Source of the DNA: Stenotrophomonas nitritireducens
Lineage (GTDB): Bacteria; Pseudomonadota; Gammaproteobacteria; Xanthomonadales; Xanthomonadaceae
Assembly: GCF_001431425.1 (NCBI RefSeq)
Contig: NZ_LDJG01000008.1
Span: 62,001-126,000 of the forward strand
Reading direction: 5' to 3'
Length of the DNA: 64,000 nt
A program made the position numbers and the translations under genes. The notes under the pieces are model-generated. The model had not been told where the DNA came from, did no database searches, and saw nothing but the letters and a program-made list of their open reading frames with translations. This document shows, piece after piece, positions 53,764 through 63,152 of the stretch. Numbering within the stretch: the stretch's first letter is position 1; every line of letters begins with the position of its first letter.

Positions 53764-53797
53764 TTCAAAGAGCGTTACTGACTCCCTGGAAATTGGG

Positions 53798-54364
53798 TCA
53801 GAACCACGGGACGGTACTGGTGCTGCTCAATCCGTGGCTGTTGAACTTTCCCGGTGTGGGGGTAGCCGCCAACGGACCCAGGGCGACGAACAGACAGAAG
53901 GGCTGCCCGGTGCTGCGGCTGCGCAGGTGCAGATAGGGCAGGTTGGGGCGGCGCTCCACGGTCTGGGGGATGGCTTGTTGCGCTTGCTGTTCGGTCTCCC
54001 CTTGGCGTCGCATACGGCGGCGCCGCAGGCGTTCGACGTTGGTTTTGAACTGCCGGCGGTGCACGGTGCGTTGCGGCACCCCCTCCGGGACCGGATTGAT
54101 CCCGGTGAGGCGTACGTGGTCGCGCAGACCCTTGAGCCAATCTTCCTGCAGGAGGCGGAGCAGGGTCGCCTCGCTGCCATGCAGGCGCAACACAGTGCCC
54201 AAGGTGCGAGGCGCAGTGCTGTAGCCCGGGAAGCTCGCGCCGATGTCCTCGATGCGCTGCTGGACCAGCACCAGGTGCAGGCGGTCATAGAGCGCGCCAA
54301 GTAACTGCGGAGCCGTGGTTTCCGGGTCGGGGACGACCTGGATGTCGACATGATGGCTGGTCAT
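53798..54364 (-). CDS. csy4: Csy4 / Cas6f crRNA endoribonuclease
   Basis: Cuts the array transcript at the base of each repeat hairpin and stays on the crRNA 3' end. The 188-residue product has the Csy4 order: HHVDIQVVPDPE start, LYDRLHLVL with the likely catalytic His at about residue 30, VRLTGINPVPEG, and the Arg-rich helix around VERLRRRRMRRQGE that grips the RNA hairpin, then LPYLHLRSRSTG. The start ATG 54364 lies 5 bases after the csy3 stop. Together with csy1-csy3 it forms the surveillance complex. Confidence 0.93.
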   Translation of the reverse strand: MTSHHVDIQVVPDPETTAPQLLGALYDRLHLVLVQQRIEDIGASFPGYSTAPRTLGTVLRLHGSEATLLRLLQEDWLKGLRDHVRLTGINPVPEGVPQRTVHRRQFKTNVERLRRRRMRRQGETEQQAQQAIPQTVERRPNLPYLHLRSRSTGQPFCLFVALGPLAATPTPGKFNSHGLSSTSTVPWF

Positions 54365-54369
54365 GATGT

Positions 54370-55395
54370 TCAGCTCGCTTCGCCGAACACGCCACCCCGA
54401 ACCAACGTGGCGATGACAAAGTGCTGCTGCTCCACCGGTGGAGCCTTGTCCTTCAATACCCAGGCATCGAGCAGGTTGTAGAAATCCTGCTTTTCCTTGG
54501 GCTGGCGATAGGCCTTGCCCTGCGTGGTCACCGAGCCGTAAGGCTCCACTGCGATGGGGCCGTTGCCGGTAGCCTCCGGATACCAGGTATCCACCGTTCG
54601 CAGCGCATTGCCGATCTTCTGCGAGTGGATGGCAGCCACCTTGTCGACGTGGTACAGGGTTTTGCTCTTCTTGCTGGCCGCCTTGTCCAGGATAAGCTCC
54701 TGCGAGGGGAAAACCTCTTGGCCTGCGCCCATGCGGACGAAAGCGGTGACCTGCAGCAGCACATGGTTGTCACCGGCCAGGCCAGCGGCAATCAGCTCAC
54801 CCAGTTCGGCCAGGGCAGCGGTTTCCCCTGCCGGCGCCATGAGATCGTGCAGCGAATGTGCCAGTGCATCGAAGGTCCATTGCTGGGCGGGCTTGCCGTC
54901 ACGCAGATGGGCCACGCTTACTTCGACCTGCTCGGCGCCAATGCGGTTGCGCCACAGGAAGCGGCCATTGGCCAGATTGGCCGCATAGCGGCGGGCCAGC
55001 TCGTTGAAGCCGTGCTGGCGTACATAGCCGTCCACCGTTTCCAGCAGCTTGCTGCGATAGGCGGCGTCGTTGCAGGCCGAGGGCCTGCCGGTTCCACCGA
55101 GTACGCGCAAGGTGAACTGCACCATCAGCGTGTCGGCATCAGCTGGCAATGCCGCCACGTCCACGGTCTGCAGGTTCGGCTTCTGGATGTCGGCGTCCAG
55201 CTTGGCCGGGTCCTGGCCGCTGGTTTTCAGGCGGTTGGAGATGGTGCCGCGCACGGACTTTTCGCGCAGGCCTACCGGCTTCCAGTCCGCCGCTTGGGTG
55301 CGGGCGGCCCAGTTTCCACTGGTGAACAGGGCATCGGACGGGTCCAGCTTGCGTTCGAAGGCCAGGACGGATGCGGTCTTGAGTTCCTTGGACAT
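54370..55395 (-). CDS. csy3: Csy3 / Cas7f backbone protein
   Basis: Six copies of this 341-residue protein coat the crRNA spacer in the type I-F complex. It begins [20 protein letters not shown] and contains the family stretches [36 protein letters not shown] and [12 protein letters not shown]. Start ATG 55395. It lies 23 bases after csy2 in the same orientation. Confidence 0.94.
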   Translation of the reverse strand: MSKELKTASVLAFERKLDPSDALFTSGNWAARTQAADWKPVGLREKSVRGTISNRLKTSGQDPAKLDADIQKPNLQTVDVAALPADADTLMVQFTLRVLGGTGRPSACNDAAYRSKLLETVDGYVRQHGFNELARRYAANLANGRFLWRNRIGAEQVEVSVAHLRDGKPAQQWTFDALAHSLHDLMAPAGETAALAELGELIAAGLAGDNHVLLQVTAFVRMGAGQEVFPSQELILDKAASKKSKTLYHVDKVAAIHSQKIGNALRTVDTWYPEATGNGPIAVEPYGSVTTQGKAYRQPKEKQDFYNLLDAWVLKDKAPPVEQQHFVIATLVRGGVFGEAS

Positions 55396-55418
55396 GATGG
55401 GATTCCTTTTCTGCCGGG

Positions 55419-56435
55419 TCAGTAGGTGGTGGTGTCGAATTCAAGCGGTGTATCCAGCTCATCCTCGTCGAGAGGTTGCGCATGGTCGTTGCGACAGCGA
55501 TACAGGCCGAGCTCAGGCTGCGTGTCGGCATACCAGAGCAGGCTTTCAGGCACATGCAGACGGTGCGGGCTGATCCATTGACCCGCCGAGTACAGGCTTT
55601 CGACGAAGCGGAACGGCGTTACAGCATCGCGGGTGTTGACCACGCTACCGGCAGCGTGCAGTTCGCCCAGCGCGCCGTACCCTACTGGGATGGGAACCAC
55701 CCAGCCTTTACCAGTTCGGTCGTTGGACCAGCTGCCCTTGCCGGTATCGTGGTCGGCCTGCCAGCGCCAATTGATGCGGGACAATGACAGCCAGGCATCC
55801 AATGGGTCTGGCGCCTTGCCTGATCGCTCCTGTTGCTGCAGGCGCTCGGCCAGCAGGTCGTCACGGCTCACAAGCGCGAAGCCGGGCAGCAGGCGCATGC
55901 GCGCCTTGGCGAACAGCGCCTGGCGATCGGCTGCGGTGCCTGTCAGCTCCAGCGCCCAGGGTTGGTAGCGCCTACACCAGGGATGGGCCGGCGGTATCAG
56001 GCTGCCACCCGCGATGCGCATGCCGGCCAGCAGTTCGGCCAGTGCCCGCAGATCGCCTTCACGCGTTTCTGGCTCCTTCTGCCAGCGAAGGCTTTTGGCG
56101 GCCAGCAGCAGGCTCAAGCCCAGATGGATGCGGCCTTCCTCGACGATCGCCGAGCTGCCGCCTTCCTTGTTCATCGGGTTGCGGGTCAGATGGAAGCTGT
56201 TGACGAAGCGGCCTTCGGTGGCCAGTTCGCGATGCTGGTGGCAGACCACTCCCACTGCATTGAACCGGACATCCAGTCCCGCAGCATCCGCCTTGCGCTG
56301 CAGGGCCCACATCAGCCCCAGGAAAGCCGTCATCGACGGGAAGCCATGCGACAGCGGGCTGGAAATGGCGTTGGCGTTCTGCACCTGCAGATGCGGGAAG
56401 ACAAGCAGGTGATCGAATTGCGGGCAAGTGCTCAT
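55419..56435 (-). CDS. csy2: Csy2 / Cas5f protein
   Basis: Binds the 5' handle of the crRNA with Csy1 at the complex foot. The 338 residues begin with the typical [20 protein letters not shown] and contain [16 protein letters not shown]; the C-terminal half has [23 protein letters not shown] motifs. ATG 56435 overlaps the csy1 stop by four bases (ATGA), so the pair is translationally coupled. Confidence 0.93.
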   Translation of the reverse strand: MSTCPQFDHLLVFPHLQVQNANAISSPLSHGFPSMTAFLGLMWALQRKADAAGLDVRFNAVGVVCHQHRELATEGRFVNSFHLTRNPMNKEGGSSAIVEEGRIHLGLSLLLAAKSLRWQKEPETREGDLRALAELLAGMRIAGGSLIPPAHPWCRRYQPWALELTGTAADRQALFAKARMRLLPGFALVSRDDLLAERLQQQERSGKAPDPLDAWLSLSRINWRWQADHDTGKGSWSNDRTGKGWVVPIPVGYGALGELHAAGSVVNTRDAVTPFRFVESLYSAGQWISPHRLHVPESLLWYADTQPELGLYRCRNDHAQPLDEDELDTPLEFDTTTY

Positions 56436-57781
56436 GCCGTGCCTCCTTTCGGTACGCGCCGCCGCACGGGTACCGGCCAGGTCGCATCGGCGACCGCATG
56501 GCGCGCCCAGTGCCGGTATTCCGCGTCTCCGACAGCGATCAGTCCGGCGGAGCGCAACCGGTCATTCAACCAGTTGGCGAAATCGCCAGCCACCTGATCA
56601 GGCCAATCGCCGAACTCCCAGATGGCGACGAACGCTTCGTCCTCAGCGGCCAGCTCGGGTTCCGGGCGCGGATCCAGCTCCACGCGTTCGGGGTCCAGCC
56701 AGACCTGCTGGTGCAGGGGCAGGGTGCAGCTTTCATTCCGCGTCCATCCCGGTTCGAAACGAACCTGCGTTTCTACGGCGAAGATGGCCAACTGGGCCCC
56801 CAACTCCTGAGCCAGTTCGGTGCGTTTCCGTCGCGTTGCCTCGGTAGGGGGCGGATTGGACAGAAGAAAGCTGGCCAGTTGGTCAACGGTGTCGCGAACG
56901 CCAGGGAACCAGGCCAGGCGGTCCATTGCCGATTCGAGATTCAGCAATTTGCGCGATTGCTCGATGTCCCAGCTCGGCGGAAGGGAGGCCAGCAGGTAGT
57001 TGATGCCGCCGCGCTCGCTGTTGAGCTGCGACACATTCTGGGGCTTGGTGCCCCCCAGCTTGCGGGCGACCAGGTTGCGGTAGTCGCGATAGGGCGCTTC
57101 GTGCGCCTCCCCGGCGCGGAACGCCTGCCGTGCGGCCTTGTTGTCCTCACCGAAACGCGCGTCCTGGATTTCGGCATGCACGGCATGGGCCAGGCTGCTG
57201 GAGAACAGGGGTTGCAGCAGGTGATAGGCCTCGTCTTCCGTCGGTGCGCCGTCGACCAGCCAGTACAGCTGTTTTGCGGCTTCGTGCGACGTAGGGTGGG
57301 TATCGCCGCGGACCAGGCCGCTGAAGGCCTTCATCCAGTTGGCCGCGGTCTCGGAATCCGCGTGCAGAGCCGAGCGCAGGTCTGCATCACCGGCTTGCAT
57401 CCAATCCAGCAGCCGGCGTCCCTCCACTTCGACCTTGAGGAACTTGAATACATCCAGTGCTGCGGCATTGCCCACGACATCCTCTGCGAAGTCGTCGCCC
57501 AGCACATGGGTGCCGATCTCGGCGTGGCGGGGCAAGGCGTCTGGCCGGACATGCAGGCTGCTGCCCCGTGCGTCCGGGTGGGTGGCCTTGAGTACGTGGG
57601 TGACCGCCTGGATCTGGCCTACCCGCCGGGCAGCATCGGCCAACCAGGCGCCATAGTCGTATTTGGTGGAGATATCGCCTTCTTCTTCCTTGCCTTTCAG
57701 CTTGGCTTCGCGCCGGGCTTCGATGAAGCCGGCGATGGCCATACGAAAGCCCTTCCCTCTATCGGTTAATTCCTGCACCAC
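56432..57781 (-). CDS. csy1: Csy1 / Cas8f large subunit
   Basis: Large subunit of the type I-F complex, thought to recognise the PAM and contact Cas3. The 449 residues include DISTKYDYGAWLADAARRVG, VLGDDFAEDVVGNAAALDV and LHADSETAANWMKAF; the C-terminus is YRHWARHAVADATWPVPV and basic. The start is GTG 57781, or GTG 57778, with AAGGAG 6-9 bases upstream. It begins 80 bases after cas3, in an AT-rich gap that may hold its own promoter. Confidence 0.9.
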   Translation of the reverse strand: MVQELTDRGKGFRMAIAGFIEARREAKLKGKEEEGDISTKYDYGAWLADAARRVGQIQAVTHVLKATHPDARGSSLHVRPDALPRHAEIGTHVLGDDFAEDVVGNAAALDVFKFLKVEVEGRRLLDWMQAGDADLRSALHADSETAANWMKAFSGLVRGDTHPTSHEAAKQLYWLVDGAPTEDEAYHLLQPLFSSSLAHAVHAEIQDARFGEDNKAARQAFRAGEAHEAPYRDYRNLVARKLGGTKPQNVSQLNSERGGINYLLASLPPSWDIEQSRKLLNLESAMDRLAWFPGVRDTVDQLASFLLSNPPPTEATRRKRTELAQELGAQLAIFAVETQVRFEPGWTRNESCTLPLHQQVWLDPERVELDPRPEPELAAEDEAFVAIWEFGDWPDQVAGDFANWLNDRLRSAGLIAVGDAEYRHWARHAVADATWPVPVRRRVPKGGTA

Positions 57782-57860
57782 CCATCTCCTTGGTTGATGA
57801 TCGTGTATGACTCTTTAGAACATATCTTTATCAGTAGCCAAGACGATCATGGTCCGATCG

Positions 57861-60800
57861 TCATGGATTGAATCCCAACAACGGATGCCATCTCCAGCCA
57901 TTTGGGCTGGAGCTCACCTCAACTGTGGTGAAGCGCCGGGCGCAGTAGTCCAGTGAGTCTCCCGAGTGTGCGGCCTGATCTTCCAGCAGGGTCATCAGCT
58001 CGAACTGTCCCCAAGGGCTGATTCCAATGCCTAAGGTCAGCTGGATATCCCTGCGTTGGCTCTGGTCGACCAGGACGTACAGGGGGGGGGAATGCCGGCC
58101 AGCGGCTTCCTCGACCCGATGCAACAGCAACCGCTCACCCTCGTCATCGGGCAGGAACACCAGCGTGGTGGTGTGCATGGTCTGCCGCCGGAACCGCTGC
58201 TGTTGGGGGAGAACGCCGGTCAATGCGGCCCGTGGGTATCTCCAGGCAACATAAGCCTGATCCTGCTCGACAGGAGGAATCTGGCTCTCCGTGGCGGCTG
58301 ATACTGGCAGCATGCTGAGGGCGGTACGTGCCTGCTCCAGGTCGACGAGGCTATGGCGCGTCCGCCAGGTCTTCGACGGCCGTGGCTGGATACGCGGCAA
58401 GGCGTCGAGTACCTCGAACTCGGCCGGCTGAAGCAACTCGGCAAGGCGATGCGTGGACAACTGCAGGCGTTTCTGCGCGGGGCTGGAGCCGGACTTCTCG
58501 TAACCGGGCCGCTGGAATGCCGGCCGGTCGGAATGAGTCTCTGCAAAGTGGCGAAGGTTGGTATCGAACACCAGCACATTCGCCTCCGACGGTGCATGGC
58601 CCCGATGCCGCTGCACGCGTCCAGCCAGCTGGATCAGTGAGCGCATGGATGAAGGTTCGGCTACCGCCCAGTCCGCGTCCCAGTCCCGGCCAACCTCGCA
58701 GACGGGGGAGGCCAGTACCACAAACAGGTGCTGCGGTTCCGGGTGGGCATCCAGCGCACTGCGGATGGCGGGAAGCTGGAAGACGGCGTTGGCGTCGCCG
58801 CGACGATTGAAAGAACCATCCAGCATTGCCTCGATGGCCGAACGTTGCAAAAGGGGGAAACGCGCGTGATAGACACAGAGGTGGATGCGGACATCTTCCG
58901 GCGCGCCTTGCGTGAAAATAGCTCGCGCAACGTCGAACAGCGGGCCTATGTTCGCCATGCGTACCAGCCCGAGGCTGACCTGCTTTCCGCTGACAGGGTC
59001 CTTCTGGCAGTGCGCACGATGGAGTTGCAGGCAGGCGTCGCGGACATGCAGGGCGAATTCGGCGTTCCGCTGCTCAGGCTTCCTGGCTTCAAGCGACAGT
59101 GGCAGCAATCGCGCGCGGCGCAACGGCGCTACTTTCCGCAGCTGTGCGGCGCGCTTGTCCACGAATCGCAGGTGCTGTTGTTCGAAGTCCTGGCCACCCA
59201 CACCCGCTACCTGAACGCCGAACTCGTCCGTCCATAGGCAAGGAATCTCCGCCCCAATATTCGCGATACCTGGCTCGCCCCGGTTCTGGCGATACAGCCG
59301 CCGCCCGGCGCGGTAAGCGAGATACATGCCGGTGACCAATGCCGGTGGTAGCGTGGCCGACGACAACACCACGCGGCAGCCCAGCATGCCGGCCCAGTGC
59401 ACCAGCCGCGTGAGCGCTGGCATGTCGTCCAGGTCGTAGTCATCCAGTTCGTCGAGCACCAGGTCGGCACTCATCAAGCGCAGCATCGGGGCGATCTGGC
59501 GGCCGGCACGCAGGGATTCCGTTGCGGGCACCATGTGGTCCACCGTGCAGACCAGCACGGGCGCCGATAGCAGGTTGCGGATGTCCGGATCGTGCAGTGC
59601 GCGCGACACCAGCGGATGCTGACTGCTGTTGCCCTCGTAAAGAATGTGGCTGTCTTCCTCGATAAGATCCTGGATGGATGCCGATCCGGAAGACTCTGCC
59701 TGCTGTTCGTAGTACTCGAACACCGCCCGGCTCGCCGAACCGCCAACGCGTATGGCCAGTTCGTCCTCTCCAAGATGGAGGTCATTCCGGTAGCTGCGGC
59801 CGGTCTGCAGCGTGAGCATGCGCAGGCCGAGCGCATACGTCACGCGCATGCCGAGTTGCGGATCGCTGAGTGCGTACAGGATACGTGCATTGGCCAGCGT
59901 CTTGCCGCAGCCGGTGGACGCCATGTTGACAATGAAGCCGCCGAGCCTCTGGAAGTCTTCGCGCAGGCTTGTCGCAGCATCAGCGGCCTTGTCCTGCCAT
60001 GCGAACTTCGGGTTGCTGCTGCGCTTACGCAGTCCCCGGTGATTGGCCAGCCGCGGAAGGTGGCGCTCAAAGCTGGGAAGTGCGTGCGCGACCATGCCTG
60101 CATCGCGGGCGACACCGAGCAGGTGCTCAAGCAATGTCTGTTTGAGCTTCCCGTCCTTATGGGTGTTGGCATACAGCTGGCTGTCCGTCTTGACCTTCAA
60201 CCGCTCGGAAGCATCCGGTGGCAGGCTGGAGTAATGATGGTCAGCCAGCATCAGGCACAGGCGTGCGAGATGCATGACGTAGGGATTGTCGATCCACTGG
60301 TTGTCGTCAAGCCGCTGTAGTTGCAACAAATTTCCGGCAACGCGAGCGGCTTGGCGCAGCCAATCCCCCTCAATCACTGGCAAGTATGCGGCGGGTTCCC
60401 AGTACGGCTGGGCTTCCTGCTCTGAAGGCGATTGAGGTCTCTCGTTCCACCCATGTGAGACCAGTGCGAGCGGGTCCTTCAGCCAGAGCTCATTCCAGTG
60501 CGCGGTACGGGACCCGAGCGGCTGTTGAGTGCCGTCGCTGGCGAGGGCCGGAACAACGGGAAGGCGATGATGGCTGACCACCAGCCACGCGATGGCGCCA
60601 GCCAAGGGAGGCAGCCGCTGGAACGGGAAGGCATGCGAGGCATCCATGCCATCGCGCTGATAGCGGTCCTCGGCCAGCCAGTCCAGTTCATTGGCGTTCT
60701 CGATATCGCTCAACCGTTTTAGCCACCCCGCGTCGTCATCGGTTCCGACGAAAGCCTGGAACAGGCGCAGCGATACCCACTCATGGCGATACAGGTTGCG

Positions 60801-61226
60801 TTCGGTACGGGTGCCGCGCAGGCGTTCCTGGAAGGCGATGCTGGCCTTGCCCAGGTCGTGCAGGAGGGCGGCCAATTGGGCCAGGAGTCGGATTGGTTGG
60901 GCGGTGTGCCAATCGTTCTCATCGTGGGGGCGCAGGATGTTGCGGCGGGTAGCGTTGGTCGGTACGGCGCCCTCGGCATTAAATCGTCGGGCATCACCAA
61001 CCACCCACAGCAGTTCGCTGTGATCGCGTCCCCGGATCCAATGGCAGGCAACGGCGGTATTCTTCCGCGCGGTCTTGCGCAGCAATCGCCTCAGCGTATC
61101 CAGTCCCTCCTGGGTGATGGCGGTCTGCCAGCTGCGGTCGCCACGGCGCTCGGCGAACTGATCCAGGATGCGCCGTGTTTCGGACAGTGCCCTCTTCTCG
61201 CATTGCGAGATCAGCAGGATGTTCAA
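57861..61226 (-). CDS. cas3: Cas2-3 fusion: adaptation subunit plus HD nuclease-helicase
   Basis: The type I-F signature fusion: Cas2 (about residues 1-90, LNILLISQCEKRALSETRRI) works with Cas1 in spacer uptake, and Cas3 degrades targeted DNA. The HD nuclease motif LAALLHDLGKASIAFQ is followed by Walker A TGCGKTLANA, LVLDELDDYD (DExx-like), VLSSATLPP and QLAGRVQRHRG. The 1121-residue length fits. The start is TTG 61226, because it overlaps the cas1 stop as TTGA and begins the conserved Cas2 strand; the frame to 61319 is inside cas1. A run of nine G lies at 58082-58090 near the C-terminus. Confidence 0.94.
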   Translation of the reverse strand: MNILLISQCEKRALSETRRILDQFAERRGDRSWQTAITQEGLDTLRRLLRKTARKNTAVACHWIRGRDHSELLWVVGDARRFNAEGAVPTNATRRNILRPHDENDWHTAQPIRLLAQLAALLHDLGKASIAFQERLRGTRTERNLYRHEWVSLRLFQAFVGTDDDAGWLKRLSDIENANELDWLAEDRYQRDGMDASHAFPFQRLPPLAGAIAWLVVSHHRLPVVPALASDGTQQPLGSRTAHWNELWLKDPLALVSHGWNERPQSPSEQEAQPYWEPAAYLPVIEGDWLRQAARVAGNLLQLQRLDDNQWIDNPYVMHLARLCLMLADHHYSSLPPDASERLKVKTDSQLYANTHKDGKLKQTLLEHLLGVARDAGMVAHALPSFERHLPRLANHRGLRKRSSNPKFAWQDKAADAATSLREDFQRLGGFIVNMASTGCGKTLANARILYALSDPQLGMRVTYALGLRMLTLQTGRSYRNDLHLGEDELAIRVGGSASRAVFEYYEQQAESSGSASIQDLIEEDSHILYEGNSSQHPLVSRALHDPDIRNLLSAPVLVCTVDHMVPATESLRAGRQIAPMLRLMSADLVLDELDDYDLDDMPALTRLVHWAGMLGCRVVLSSATLPPALVTGMYLAYRAGRRLYRQNRGEPGIANIGAEIPCLWTDEFGVQVAGVGGQDFEQQHLRFVDKRAAQLRKVAPLRRARLLPLSLEARKPEQRNAEFALHVRDACLQLHRAHCQKDPVSGKQVSLGLVRMANIGPLFDVARAIFTQGAPEDVRIHLCVYHARFPLLQRSAIEAMLDGSFNRRGDANAVFQLPAIRSALDAHPEPQHLFVVLASPVCEVGRDWDADWAVAEPSSMRSLIQLAGRVQRHRGHAPSEANVLVFDTNLRHFAETHSDRPAFQRPGYEKSGSSPAQKRLQLSTHRLAELLQPAEFEVLDALPRIQPRPSKTWRTRHSLVDLEQARTALSMLPVSAATESQIPPVEQDQAYVAWRYPRAALTGVLPQQQRFRRQTMHTTTLVFLPDDEGERLLLHRVEEAAGRHSPPLYVLVDQSQRRDIQLTLGIGISPWGQFELMTLLEDQAAHSGDSLDYCARRFTTVEVSSSPNGWRWHPLLGFNP

Positions 61227-62200
61227 ACTTTCACCTGTGCAGCCGTCGAGAGAGCGATGGCCTTGAGGCTGTCGATGATGAAATCCAGCGAATCGCTGCG
61301 TGTAAGCGACTCGATGCAATGGCGGCGGAAGCTCTGCTCGTCGTCGCCACGCATCGCCGAGAGGAATGCCTGGGGAAGGATGCTGGCGTCCTTGATAAGG
61401 TCGGCGGCATCGAATACCAGCCCGCCGCGACGGGTCTTTCCGTGCAGTACTGCCAGGCCGTGCGGCAGGCCCAATACCCAGCAGGCCGTGGCGCCCAATC
61501 CATAGGCGAGGTAATTGCCATGATCCAAGAAACGATTCGCCGGATCTGTGCCGGTGCCTCGTTTGGCGCGGCTGAATTCGCCGTAGCCGACGGTATCCAC
61601 CGCAAGCTTGAACAGGGCTTTGCTCAGGCGTGCCTCCTCGGTGAGCAGTGCCGTTGTGTCCTGCGCCAGTTCGATGTTGCGGCTTGAAGGTTGCAGCAGG
61701 CTTTCAAGCCGGCCGGCATCGACCTTGAAGCCAGCCTCATGCAACGCACGTTGCTGCCATTGCCCGGATAGCCGCTGCAGCCGCAGTTGTTGGAGCTGCT
61801 TGGCCGCCAGAAGACGGAGTTCGTCGTCGAACCAGAATTTCACCCACGCCTGCAGATATTCGGTAGGACGGTACTCGCTCTGTGGCGAGAACCAGGCTAC
61901 GTCGACGTCGATCTCGTTGGCGCTGAAGAGGGGCGTCCCACCCCCGCCACAGAAGCCCACCAGCACGCCCGCCTTGGCCAGCTCGCGCATCGCCGCCTGG
62001 GTGACAGAAGTGCCGGTACCCAGAAGTACGGTAGTGGTGTTGGCGATCGGAATGTTCCAGTAAAGCGATTGTTTCCCGGCGTCGGTGACATACTCGACGC
62101 GGCCACCATTGACCAGTACCCGGCAGTGTTGCAGGTAGTAAATATTGGCCCGCTTTGAATGCAGGATTGTCTTCAGGTCCGAAGACGGCAACTGTTCCAT
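61223..62200 (-). CDS. cas1: Cas1 spacer-integration nuclease
   Basis: Integrase of the adaptation complex. The 325-residue type I-F Cas1 has LKTILHSKRANIYYLQHCRV at the start, a KTRRGGLVFDAADLIKDASI segment carrying the metal-binding Asp, and LAVLHG with the conserved His. ATG 62200 begins MEQLPSSDLKT. It is the first gene of the cas operon, and diverges from the SymE-like gene 310 bases away. Confidence 0.95.
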   Translation of the reverse strand: MEQLPSSDLKTILHSKRANIYYLQHCRVLVNGGRVEYVTDAGKQSLYWNIPIANTTTVLLGTGTSVTQAAMRELAKAGVLVGFCGGGGTPLFSANEIDVDVAWFSPQSEYRPTEYLQAWVKFWFDDELRLLAAKQLQQLRLQRLSGQWQQRALHEAGFKVDAGRLESLLQPSSRNIELAQDTTALLTEEARLSKALFKLAVDTVGYGEFSRAKRGTGTDPANRFLDHGNYLAYGLGATACWVLGLPHGLAVLHGKTRRGGLVFDAADLIKDASILPQAFLSAMRGDDEQSFRRHCIESLTRSDSLDFIIDSLKAIALSTAAQVKV

Positions 62201-62510
62201 GTCGATCCCCTATGCCGTGCCATCCATATGTGCCCTGAACGGATCTCACGGAAGGAGACTGTAGCGGCAATCATGCTGGTCCGGGTACTGGGCTCTGCAG
62301 GTCGTTCCGTTTGCCACATCCAATTGGGTGGAGGGAATGGATGGCGGTTCTCTTATAGCTCTGTTGGCCATCTCGGATACTCATGGGCGGTCCCGATCCG
62401 TTGACAACTGTTGCGATCCGGCAGCACCAATTACTGGCTGCGGCTGAATTCCGCAGTCGGGTTTGGCAGCTCGAAAGCACAAGAATTCCCTATCGCTCAA
62501 GGAGTCCGAT
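62201..62510. other. Divergent intergenic region between cas1 and the SymE-like gene
   Basis: No gene is seen in these 310 bases; they should hold the cas promoter and the toxin promoter. A hairpin CTGCGG/CCGCAG lies at 62438-62456. GGCAGCTCGAAA (62465-62476) resembles the 3' end of the CRISPR repeat, GGCAGCTCAGAAA, and a weaker match GGCAGCACC lies at 62420-62428. Confidence 0.5.
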
Positions 62511-62867
62511 ATGCGCCGTTCCAAGGAAATCACCCGCGCTTCCACCCCTGCGTCCAACCGCAACCCGTCCAAGCACGAGGTACTCACGCCGCGGATGATC
62601 GATTCCGCGCCGGTTCCGGAGTTGTTCTCACCACCGTCTTCGACACCGCCTGCTTCCAGCGGCTGGGCGCGCATGCCCAAGCGCTGCACGATGGGTTGCC
62701 TGTACTACGACGAGCGCAGGGGCGAGCAGATAGTCGGTCGTGCCGTGCCCAGGCTGCGTTTGTTCGGCCGTTGGTTGGAACGTTGCGGCTTTGCCGTGGG
62801 CGATGCGTTGCAGGTGACGGTGGGGAACGGGTTGTTGTTGATCAGCCGTGGCAAGGGCGACGACTGA
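62511..62867 (+). CDS. SymE-like type I toxin
   Basis: A 118-residue protein. The C-terminal half matches the SymE family, PRLRLFGRWLERCGFAVGD followed by LQVTVGNGLLLISRG, an AbrB-like fold that in E. coli cleaves or condenses nucleic acid under SOS control and is repressed by the antisense RNA SymR. The N-terminal half is Ser/Pro-rich and unlike it. ATG 62511 follows AAGGAGTCC. Its place next to cas1 suggests it may be an addiction partner of the CRISPR locus; no antisense RNA was identified. Confidence 0.78.
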   Translation: MRRSKEITRASTPASNRNPSKHEVLTPRMIDSAPVPELFSPPSSTPPASSGWARMPKRCTMGCLYYDERRGEQIVGRAVPRLRLFGRWLERCGFAVGDALQVTVGNGLLLISRGKGDD

Positions 62868-62948
62868 GCAGTCCGCTCCGTGGCTGGCGACCAGCACGCA
62901 CATACGCTGGTGGTGGTCACCATAAAGTGACGTGTGGGTAACGAAACC

Positions 62949-62974
62949 AAGAGGCCCGCTTGTGCGGGCCTCTT
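62949..62974 (+). terminator. Terminator after the SymE-like gene
   Basis: AAGAGGCCCGC and GCGGGCCTCTT form an 11-bp stem with a TTGT loop, 80 bases past the toxin stop; the T-run is short. Confidence 0.65.
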
Positions 62975-63152
62975 CGCAGGATTGAACGGTCCATACGCCA
63001 TGGTTTCCCCTATTTTCCTTCCAGCGGGTTCCCACTGACCACGTTCCACAAATGGCCGTTGACAAACCCCCGGCGGAAACGGAATCTGCGTCGCCTTACG
63101 CCAGCCCGGCGCTCTATCGGTGGATCACATGCAGCAGGGAAGGGGGCAGGGA

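Larger units (their letters stand above)
53668..53797 (-). promoter_or_regulatory. CRISPR leader
   Basis: This 130-base, AT-richer stretch lies between the csy4 stop and the first repeat, the place of the type I-F leader, where transcription starts and new spacers are inserted. It contains the stem-loop at 53722-53749 and an IHF-like site at 53751-53763. The exact promoter boxes are not clear. Confidence 0.7.

Noticed and set aside
57782..57860. Separate csy promoter in the cas3-csy1 gap
   Set aside because: The gap is AT-rich, but no -35/-10 pair with proper spacing could be fixed.
57861..62200. Long plus-strand frames opposite cas3 and cas1
   Set aside because: They mirror high-GC coding on the minus strand and have no ribosome sites or family matches.
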